Of a stretch of 13,101 bases of DNA, positions 8,048-13,101 are shown in pieces. Location of the stretch: positions 1-13,101 of the forward strand of contig CAMYWZ010000007.1 of NCBI GenBank assembly GCA_947302945.1, in the 5' to 3' direction. This DNA is from an uncultured Bacillota bacterium. GTDB taxonomy: Bacteria; Bacillota; Clostridia; Peptostreptococcales; Anaerovoracaceae. The notes below the pieces were generated by a model. It was not told the origin of the DNA. It did not search any database and saw only the letters and a list, made by a program, of their open reading frames with translations. The translations under genes were made by a program, and so were the position numbers. Position 1 is the stretch's first letter; every line of letters begins with the position of its first letter.

Positions 8048-8503
8048 CTATTCCCCGGTGTAGACCGGAATGTGTTCGTCGTTTTCCCAGTCGTAGGTGC
8101 TGACCTGCTGCCAGCGAAGCACTTTGTAGTCCCCGGTGCCGTCTTCTGCATCGATCCAGACGGTCACCATTAGGCTTTGGGTATCTGAAATGCGGCAGCT
8201 GTATTCGTAGACGGACTCTTCTCCCCTGTCTTCGAAGACCTCGGCCCGCCCAGCGCGGACGCCTGAAGGAACCCTTCCTTCGCGAAGCTGCGCGAGCGTG
8301 CGGTTGGCCTCCTCCTCGGCCTGATAGTAGGCTTTAAGCGCCTGAGTATTCTTCTCCGTGATCCTGTGGTTTGCGGATACGGTGCTTAAAGACAGCAGCG
8401 CGAAGACCGTAAGGCAGAGCACCGAGAAGATGACCAGCAGCGAAGATGCGCCTGTTATGGCCGGCGCGGAGCCGGATGAGCGTTCTTTCCTTAATCGTCT
8501 CAT
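8048..8503 (-). CDS. Pilin-like single-pass membrane protein
   Basis: A 151-residue protein with a basic N-terminus (MRRLRKERSS) and one hydrophobic helix at about residues 20-42 (ASSLLVIFSVLCLTVFALL). A mostly alpha-helical and then beta-prone extracytoplasmic domain follows, with a C-terminal WENDEHIPVY segment. The TGASS before the helix resembles a prepilin Gly cleavage site, but the Glu normally at mature position 5 is missing, so processing is uncertain. It may be a PilX-like minor pilin or an accessory pilus protein; I do not recognise a specific family. The start overlaps the preceding stop as ATGA, with GGAGG seven bases upstream, which indicates translational coupling. Confidence 0.8.
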   Translation of the reverse strand: MRRLRKERSSGSAPAITGASSLLVIFSVLCLTVFALLSLSTVSANHRITEKNTQALKAYYQAEEEANRTLAQLREGRVPSGVRAGRAEVFEDRGEESVYEYSCRISDTQSLMVTVWIDAEDGTGDYKVLRWQQVSTYDWENDEHIPVYTGE

Positions 8504-8952
8504 TTCTTCGCCTCCTGCCAGCTGGCGGTGAGCCGGTACAGCTCCTTGCCGGAAACGTCCAGGACCACTATGTCAGCGGTGCCCAGATACCCTTCCGTCT
8601 TTTTTTTCGCTTTGACCAGATAGCTGTAATGCACAGCCGAAAACGGCGAATGCGGCTCCCAGTTCTCGCTGAATTCAAACTCCAGAAGCTCCCCGTTTGC
8701 CCCGTACGCGGTGCCGGCCTTCATTCCGTTACTGTCCTTAAGCATTTCGGAGGCTTTGGCAAAGTCCCCTTCTGCGGCTTTTATGAGCTCAGCAGTGGTC
8801 TGAGCCTGCCTTTCGGCCTGAGCCGAAAGCTCGTCGTCCGCGGACTTAAGACGCGAATACACGAAGACCCGCACGCAGAGCGCAGCTGCAAGCAGGAAAA
8901 CCAGAACCATTATCAAAAGCTCCATGAGGCTTAAAGCAGACTTGTTCTTCAC
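8500..8952 (-). CDS. Type IV prepilin-like protein (minor pilin or pseudopilin)
   Basis: A 150-residue protein with a type IV prepilin N-terminus: a short leader MKNKSA, then LSLMELLIMVLVF leading into a hydrophobic helix. Glu falls at mature position 5 if cleavage follows Ala6. The residue before the cut is Ala rather than the usual Gly, which some prepilin peptidases tolerate. A helical stretch (residues about 36-75) continues the pilin stem, and a beta-rich head follows. The start is GTG at 8952, overlapping the upstream TGA as GTGA, with AAAGGAGG six bases before it. Its small size and position among accessory genes suggest a minor pilin rather than the major subunit. Confidence 0.82.
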   Translation of the reverse strand: MKNKSALSLMELLIMVLVFLLAAALCVRVFVYSRLKSADDELSAQAERQAQTTAELIKAAEGDFAKASEMLKDSNGMKAGTAYGANGELLEFEFSENWEPHSPFSAVHYSYLVKAKKKTEGYLGTADIVVLDVSGKELYRLTASWQEAKK

Positions 8953-9425
8953 TTTCCGCCTCCTTTCCGCGCAAACGGAAGGACGCTGACGCCGCTTTCC
9001 GTCTCGAGGCGCACGTTAAGAAGCTCGTCCGTCCGGGTGACGGTCAGGGATGACGCCTTCGCCACCTTCTCGCCGGCTGCGGGATCGAACGGCATGTCGG
9101 AGACCGAGAAGAGCTCCATGAGCCAGCCGTCATGGCAGTAGACGCGGGTGACCCAGGTCTCCCCGCCGGCTTCGCTCTTTATCTCGAGGCAATCTGTACC
9201 GCCGTACCTGGCGGCGCTGACGTCCTCCCAGGAGCGCGCGGAAAACACGCGCTGGCTGATGTACAGCGCTTCGGTCTGCATGTCCTGCGCAGCCCTTCCC
9301 TCCTGCGTTATGCCCTTGTAGGTGCCGGCGCCGGTCAGAAGCAGCGAAAGCACTGCCACCGAGAAGGCGCACAGCAGCAGGAGCACTGCGAAGAGGTCGA
9401 ATTTTGAGTTACTTTCCCTGTTCAT
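8949..9425 (-). CDS. DUF4860-like pilus-associated membrane protein
   Basis: A 158-residue protein with a short polar N-terminus (MNRESNSKFD), one hydrophobic helix at about 11-32 (LFAVLLLLCAFSVAVLSLLL) and then TGAGTYKGI before a beta-rich domain. This layout resembles DUF4860 proteins of Clostridia pilus clusters; the family name is from memory. The domain carries three Cys-free beta blocks and two Cys residues (in GTDCLE and VYCHDGW) that could pair outside the cell. The start overlaps the upstream gene by 17 nt and has only a weak ribosome binding site, so it probably depends on coupling. A structural role in a minor-pilin complex is inferred from context. Confidence 0.75.
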   Translation of the reverse strand: MNRESNSKFDLFAVLLLLCAFSVAVLSLLLTGAGTYKGITQEGRAAQDMQTEALYISQRVFSARSWEDVSAARYGGTDCLEIKSEAGGETWVTRVYCHDGWLMELFSVSDMPFDPAAGEKVAKASSLTVTRTDELLNVRLETESGVSVLPFARKGGGK

Positions 9426-9729
9426 TGCGCACTACCACATTGATGTCCGGCATTATGTTCTCGGCAAAGATCTCGTAGAAGACCTTGAAATGCTCTTCGT
9501 CTACCTGCACGCTGTAGTTGGCCTTGATGTAATCAAGGTCAGGCGGGAAGAAGCCCTCGCAGGCGTAGCACGAGACCGCAGCCCGCCTGAGAGCGTCCTC
9601 AAGGTGCTCCTTCTCCTCGGTGCGGCTTCCTTTTGAAAGGTTGCCGGCAGCCGTCGTCACGATCAGAAGGACAGCAACGGCTATCACCAGAGGCAGTATT
9701 GTTTTTAAAATGCCTTTCAGCGTTTTCAT
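9409..9729 (-). CDS. Small one-TM protein of the pilus operon
   Basis: A 106-residue protein with a basic N-terminus (MKTLKGILK), one membrane helix at about 9-28 and an extracytoplasmic domain. The domain contains EDALRRAAVSCYACEGFFPP, followed by a region rich in aromatic and acidic residues. The pattern of a helix, an 'RRAAVxCYAxEG.PP' stretch and an N-terminal anchor resembles a conserved but uncharacterised protein of Clostridia T4P operons. An alternative TTG start at 9741 would overlap the pilC stop; I prefer the ATG at 9729, four bases after that stop, although its ribosome binding site is weak. The function is unknown; a pilus assembly accessory role is inferred from position. Confidence 0.75.
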   Translation of the reverse strand: MKTLKGILKTILPLVIAVAVLLIVTTAAGNLSKGSRTEEKEHLEDALRRAAVSCYACEGFFPPDLDYIKANYSVQVDEEHFKVFYEIFAENIMPDINVVVRNEQGK

Positions 9730-9733
9730 CGTT

Positions 9734-10786
9734 CTATCCAATCGCAGACATTATGTTCATGAGAGGCAGCATCACGCAGAGCAGTATGAGCCCCACGAGT
9801 ATGCAGCCGGCGATGACAAGAGCCGGCTCCACGCGGCTTATGGCAAGCCTTATGGAGCGCTCGCCGCCGGCGGTGAGGCGCTCCGAGATGTCCCGGACGC
9901 TGCTGTCCGCCGAGCCGCTCTTTAAGGCGAGCGAAAGCAGCCTGGCGTCTGTCGACGGCAAAAGCCTGGTCTCGGCCAGGGCGTCCGGAAGCGGAGTGCC
10001 GTCCGCTATCATGTTCAGGCACTTGTCGCACTGCTCCTTGGCGGCCGGGATGCCGGACATTACGTTTCCGGCAAGCTCAATGGATTCCTCCGTGGGAAGC
10101 CCCGAAGAAAGCCCCATGGCAAACGCCTGGGCGAAGTGAGCCGAAGCGATCTTCCACGCAAGGCCCTTCGTGCCCCTGCGCTTTCTCCAGAGATCCACGG
10201 CTTTGTTTCTGAAGCTCTCAGAATTTGCGAAAAGCAGCACGAATACGACTATCACTATCATCAGGACAGCTATTACAGGCATTATCTTCGATATGCCCTG
10301 CCCAAGCGCAAGCAGCCCTCCGGCAACGCCTGTAAGGCTCGTGCCAAGCTGTCTGTACACCTCATCGAATATAGGCAGCACTTTCACAAGCAGCACGCCC
10401 ACCACCAGCAGCATTATCACCAGCAGTATCGAGGGGTAGACCAGGGCATCACGGAGGTTCTCCGAGAGCCTTGCCTGGTCGTAGTAGTAGTCCGCCAGCG
10501 ACTGCAGCGACTCCTCGGTGCGGCCGGTGCGCTCGCCTACCTCAAGCAAAGACTTGAGGTACGGCGGGAAGGACTCGTCTGCGCCGAACAGCTGCGACAG
10601 CGGCGTTCCAAGGTCTGCCTCAAGCGCCATATCCTTCAGTTTTTCAGCCAGTTTCGGGCTTGCCACGTCCTCCGCCAGAAGCGTCAGCGCGTCCGCACTG
10701 CCCGTGCCCGAATGCAGCAGCAGCGCGAGGCTGCCGCACATCGATCCTATCTCTTCATAGCTGAGTTTCAGTTTGGTGTTCTCCAT
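9734..10786 (-). CDS. pilC: PilC/GspF-type inner-membrane platform protein
   Basis: A 350-residue polytopic membrane protein that forms the T4P platform coupling PilB and PilT to pilin addition and removal. Two T2SSF domains are visible. The first spans about 10-140, with LLEVGERTGRTEESL (80-94) and ALVYPSILLVIML leading into the first membrane segment. The second spans about 213-345, with HFAQAFAMGLSSGLPTEESI (217-236) and the typical end PLMNIMSAIG. Membrane segments lie near 116-137, 168-187 and 322-345. The start at 10786 has GGAG eight bases upstream. The length is somewhat shorter than the usual ~400 residues, mainly because the N-terminal extension is short, as in many Gram-positive homologues. 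It follows the lipoprotein gene by 12 nt. Confidence 0.93.
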   Translation of the reverse strand: MENTKLKLSYEEIGSMCGSLALLLHSGTGSADALTLLAEDVASPKLAEKLKDMALEADLGTPLSQLFGADESFPPYLKSLLEVGERTGRTEESLQSLADYYYDQARLSENLRDALVYPSILLVIMLLVVGVLLVKVLPIFDEVYRQLGTSLTGVAGGLLALGQGISKIMPVIAVLMIVIVVFVLLFANSESFRNKAVDLWRKRRGTKGLAWKIASAHFAQAFAMGLSSGLPTEESIELAGNVMSGIPAAKEQCDKCLNMIADGTPLPDALAETRLLPSTDARLLSLALKSGSADSSVRDISERLTAGGERSIRLAISRVEPALVIAGCILVGLILLCVMLPLMNIMSAIG

Positions 10787-10798
10787 ATTCAGGTCTCC

Positions 10799-11788
10799 CT
10801 AATAGAAATATTTCTCCAGATAGTTGCTTCCGTCTCCGATGATCTCGTTTATATTCGGGTCGTTGCGGCCCGTAGAGGCAAAGGTGGGATCCATGCGCTT
10901 CCACTCTTTGCCGTCGAAATAGATGACGCTGTTGATCCAGCCTTCTGTCTCCGACCACACGCTTATCCATGCGTGATAGGCTTCACCCGCGTACCCGGTG
11001 ACCAGCTTGCATGGCACGCCCTGGCTCCTGAGCATGGCCGTCATTATGGCTGCGTAGTCGAAGCATATGCCTCTGCGCTTTTCCAGCACCGCGTCCAGAT
11101 CCGGGAGATAGCCGCTCTTCACGGTCTGCGCGAGCGCCTTGTCGTAGGAGAAATTCCCCACGACGTAGTTGTACACGAGCTCGACCTTTTCAAGAAGCGC
11201 GGTACGGTGGCTCATGAGTTCCGCCGCCAGTTCCAGGGTGTTCGGGGCGTTCTCATAGTTCACGTACTGGTTCGGTCTGAGAAAGGGCGCGAACTCGTCG
11301 GTAAGCACCGCGTCGAAGCTCGCAGCGAGCATCACCGCGTACTGCTTTCCCTCTATGTTCCTGCACACCTGCACGGTGTACTTATCGCTGCCGTTGCCTA
11401 AGGGGAAGGTGTTCCACTCACCCTGCCTTATGCTGAAGACGTAAGTGTCGGCCGAGCACTTGATCTGCACTTTGAGGTCCTTGTCGGTCTCCTCCTTGTA
11501 CATCACCATGACGTAGCCGTCGGAGATATGCGAGTAGTCTATGACTGCCCTGTTGTTCTCCATGACTGCTGTGCCGGAAGCCTGGGGCATCAGGAGTATT
11601 GGTTCGGTGCGGACAGGCTGATCGTTCTGCCCGGACTGACCATTGCCGGCAGCGTTCTCCTGGGCGGTGTTGTTCTGCTTTGCCGGCTCGGACGAGGGGC
11701 CGCAGGATACAAGCAGGCAAAGGAGCAGTACCGCCAGGATACTGCCCAAAAGCACCTTAATGCTGTTGTTTTTCCTGCAAACATCCAT
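10799..11788 (-). CDS. Transglutaminase-like (papain-fold) lipoprotein
   Basis: A 329-residue exported lipoprotein. Residues 11-29 form a hydrophobic signal ending in the lipobox LVSC, with Cys29 as the lipidated residue, followed by a Gln/Asn/Gly-rich linker to about 60. The C-terminal half is a transglutaminase-like domain with the full Cys-His-Asp triad: Cys242 in RRGICFDYAA, His272 in YHAWISVW and Asp300 in RMDPTF. Such domains act as proteases, amidases or crosslinkers; the substrate here is unknown. A start at 11788 is forced by an in-frame TGA immediately upstream, but no good ribosome binding site is visible. The gene lies 12 nt before pilC and is presumably co-transcribed, suggesting an envelope or pilus-related role. 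Confidence 0.9.
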   Translation of the reverse strand: MDVCRKNNSIKVLLGSILAVLLLCLLVSCGPSSEPAKQNNTAQENAAGNGQSGQNDQPVRTEPILLMPQASGTAVMENNRAVIDYSHISDGYVMVMYKEETDKDLKVQIKCSADTYVFSIRQGEWNTFPLGNGSDKYTVQVCRNIEGKQYAVMLAASFDAVLTDEFAPFLRPNQYVNYENAPNTLELAAELMSHRTALLEKVELVYNYVVGNFSYDKALAQTVKSGYLPDLDAVLEKRRGICFDYAAIMTAMLRSQGVPCKLVTGYAGEAYHAWISVWSETEGWINSVIYFDGKEWKRMDPTFASTGRNDPNINEIIGDGSNYLEKYFY

Positions 11789-11806
11789 TCAGCAATGATC
11801 GTTCCC

Positions 11807-11844
11807 GGCACCGGAAGAACAGTCCCTGTGGTGCCCGCGGTGCC
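11807..11844. repeat. Inverted repeat in the HPt-lipoprotein gap
   Basis: GGCACCG (11807-11813) and CGGTGCC (11838-11844) are exact inverted copies within the 62-nt gap. GGTGCC also recurs at 11830-11835, so two alternative pairings are possible. No T-tract follows on the minus strand, so this is not an intrinsic terminator. It could be a processing or weak attenuation site between the signalling genes and the pilus operon. Confidence 0.35.
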
Positions 11845-11850
11845 TGAAAT

Positions 11851-12204
11851 CTATTTGGTAATGAGGGCGTCGAGGGCTGCTTTGGCGGTGCTTATCTGCG
11901 AAAGGAGATCTTCGTACTGCGCGGGCTCAACAGGCTCAAGCGGCCTGAGGAGCTCGGTGATCTCCACGGCGGGCTTAAGTATGGGTGTAAGAGCGAGGTT
12001 CCCGAGTATTCCTTTGAGGGCGTGAGCCGCCTCGAAGGCGCCCTTCCAGTCTTTTGCTTCAAGCGCGGCCGGAAGCTTTCCGAAATTCTTGTCATCTGCA
12101 GCCATCTTGACCAGGCGGAGGTAAAAAGCTTCATTGTTCATGCAGCGCTTTAAAGCTTCTTCAGTGTTGGCTCCGAATTCTTTCAGTGTGTTTATGTTAA
12201 GCAT
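11851..12204 (-). CDS. HPt (histidine phosphotransfer) domain protein
   Basis: A 117-residue all-helical protein, about the size of a stand-alone HPt domain. The phosphoacceptor is His61 in the motif AHALKGILGNL (60-70), as in Hpt proteins that relay phosphate between response-regulator receiver domains. The opening MLNINTLKEFGANTEEALKRC is typical of stand-alone Clostridia Hpt proteins. The start is strongly supported by AAGGAGG six bases upstream and overlaps the EAL gene's stop by 8 nt, indicating coupling. No cognate histidine kinase or receiver protein is in the window, unless it was part of the missing N-terminal half of the EAL gene. Confidence 0.9.
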   Translation of the reverse strand: MLNINTLKEFGANTEEALKRCMNNEAFYLRLVKMAADDKNFGKLPAALEAKDWKGAFEAAHALKGILGNLALTPILKPAVEITELLRPLEPVEPAQYEDLLSQISTAKAALDALITK

Positions 12205-12862
12205 TATTTGCCTCCTTCAGATCCTTCTCGAATTCAGCCGGCGGAAGCGGCTTGGCGAAATAGTAACCCTGGATGATGTCGCAGCCCAGGTCGCGCAGCA
12301 TCATGTACTGATCCTGAGTCTCGACGCCTTCGGCAACTACAGGCACCTCCAGGTGCTTTGCGATGTCGAGCATGAGTTTTATCATCATGAGCTTCTTCCT
12401 GCTGTCCCCCAGATTCTGCAGGAAGCGTATATCCAGCTTCAGGTAGTCTATGGGCAGCATTGCCAGCATGTTCAGCGAGGAATAACCGGAACCGAAGTCG
12501 TCCATCTCTATCTTAAAGCCAGCCGCCCTCAGCTCCTCTATGACTGCTATCATCTGATCCGGCTCGTCCGCGTAGACGGACTCGGTGATCTCGAGCAGCA
12601 GATCCGTGGGCTCAAGCCTGTACTCTTTGATGAGAGCCTTGAAGAACTCGCACAGGTCCGGCTCAAAAATATCCAGCCTTGAAACGTTTACGGACACCGG
12701 GACCGAAACTCCCAGCCTGTCCTTCCACTCCCTTATCTGGCGCGCTGTTTCGCGGAAGACGTAGCGGTCGAGCTTTTGGATAAGACCGTTGGCCTCAAAC
12801 AGCGGGATGAATATCCCGGGGGACAGGAAGCCCATCTCCGGGGATGGGCAGAACATGATCAT
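12197..12862 (-). CDS. EAL-domain c-di-GMP phosphodiesterase, 5'-truncated
   Basis: The C-terminal part of an EAL domain, which hydrolyses c-di-GMP to pGpG in the cytoplasm. Visible motifs are PEMGFLSPGIFIPLFE (8-23), SVNVSR (57-62), LEITES (90-95), DDFGSGYSSL (121-130), YLKLDIRFL (140-148), AEGVET (177-182) and QGYYFAKPL (198-206). All metal and substrate residues downstream of the break are intact. The EAL signature itself, about 35-40 residues upstream, and any GGDEF, PAS or receiver domain are missing. Homology ends at the PEMG codons (about 12841). The last seven codons (MIMFCPS) come from antisense of the AddB-like fragment, although a GGGAG happens to lie six bases before that ATG. As it stands the enzyme should be inactive. 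Confidence 0.9.
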   Translation of the reverse strand: MIMFCPSPEMGFLSPGIFIPLFEANGLIQKLDRYVFRETARQIREWKDRLGVSVPVSVNVSRLDIFEPDLCEFFKALIKEYRLEPTDLLLEITESVYADEPDQMIAVIEELRAAGFKIEMDDFGSGYSSLNMLAMLPIDYLKLDIRFLQNLGDSRKKLMMIKLMLDIAKHLEVPVVAEGVETQDQYMMLRDLGCDIIQGYYFAKPLPPAEFEKDLKEANNA

Positions 12863-13101
12863 CTCCCGCCTGCTGCATCATTGTCGGGATGAGCTGAAGT
12901 ACTACCGGGATTCTGTCGCCCAGCCGACCCTGGCCGCAAAGATCGCCGCCCAGATCGACGATTTTGCCCGTGCCCGGCTGACGCCCGGTTTCCTCAGGCA
13001 GTACAGGCCCTCCAGCCGCCGTACAGAGGCGAAGCTGGAGGACGTCGCCCTGATCTGGGACGGATACCGGCAGGTCCTCGACAAGGGCTTTGAGGATACC
13101 G
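12840..13101 (+). CDS. addB: AddB-like helicase/nuclease subunit, internal fragment
   Basis: The plus strand is open to the window end in one frame. It encodes about 85 residues including DGQNMIISRLLHHCRDELKY, PTLAAKIAAQIDDFARARLT and AKLEDVALIWDGYRQVLDKG. This pattern resembles the region of AddB (subunit B of the AddAB double-strand-break repair enzyme) that starts about 90-100 residues from its N-terminus: a helical block, the 'I.DF.R..LTPGFL' segment, then 'KL.D.ALI...Y...L'. The preceding nucleotide-binding N-terminus is absent because the DNA to the left belongs to the EAL gene on the other strand. An ATG at 12855 (or 12807) could be called as a start, but neither fits the family. The assignment is from pattern memory and needs a profile search. 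Confidence 0.6.

Noticed and set aside
8038..8151. Longer PilT start at 8151
   Set aside because: The extra 38 residues do not resemble PilT, would overlap the upstream gene by over 100 nt, and the AGGAG seven bases before 8037 fixes the shorter start.
10136..11401. Plus-strand ORF of 421 codons opposite pilC and the lipoprotein gene
   Set aside because: It spans two real genes and their gap in antisense, has Arg/His/Gln-rich shadow composition, and shows no recognisable motif.

Overview
The window looks like part of a Gram-positive Clostridia genome, probably a gut or rumen Lachnospiraceae-type bacterium. The evidence is strong AGGAGG-type ribosome binding sites, a lipobox lipoprotein, a Clostridia-style type IV pilus (T4P) cluster, and a giant secreted protein built from Listeria-Bacteroides (Flg_new / InlB B-type) 'GW' repeats. 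The taxon is inferred from gene style only. Every gene supported here lies on the minus strand except a fragment at the right edge.

Positions 1-6428 hold one very large minus-strand surface protein gene. It begins with a Sec signal peptide at 6428 and has a Glu/Pro/Ala-rich stalk followed by many GW-type repeats. It runs off the left edge after more than 2100 codons. The reading frame breaks once, near 3837-3866: the first frame stops at 3807 and the protein continues in the +1 frame to the window edge.

Positions 6429-6978 are non-coding. On the minus strand they contain, in transcription order, a near-consensus promoter (TTGACA-17-TATATT), a perfect 10-bp inverted repeat over its -10 region and start site, and a perfect intrinsic terminator only about 40 nt beyond the predicted start. 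A long, structured leader to the surface protein gene follows.

Positions 6979-11788 are a compact T4P operon. In transcription order it encodes a transglutaminase-like lipoprotein, PilC, a small one-TM protein, a DUF4860-like protein, a prepilin-like protein, a second pilin-like membrane protein and the retraction ATPase PilT. Gaps are 4-12 nt or short overlaps. The extension ATPase PilB, the prepilin peptidase and a canonical major pilin are not in the window.

Upstream (11851-12862) are an HPt phosphotransfer protein and a c-di-GMP phosphodiesterase EAL domain, which overlap by 8 nt. They could link c-di-GMP and phosphorelay signalling to pilus function. The EAL gene is cut off inside its domain at about 12840. 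From there the plus strand encodes an internal stretch of an AddB-like nuclease/helicase subunit that also lacks its beginning. Two genes broken at one point indicate either a rearrangement or a chimeric assembly join.
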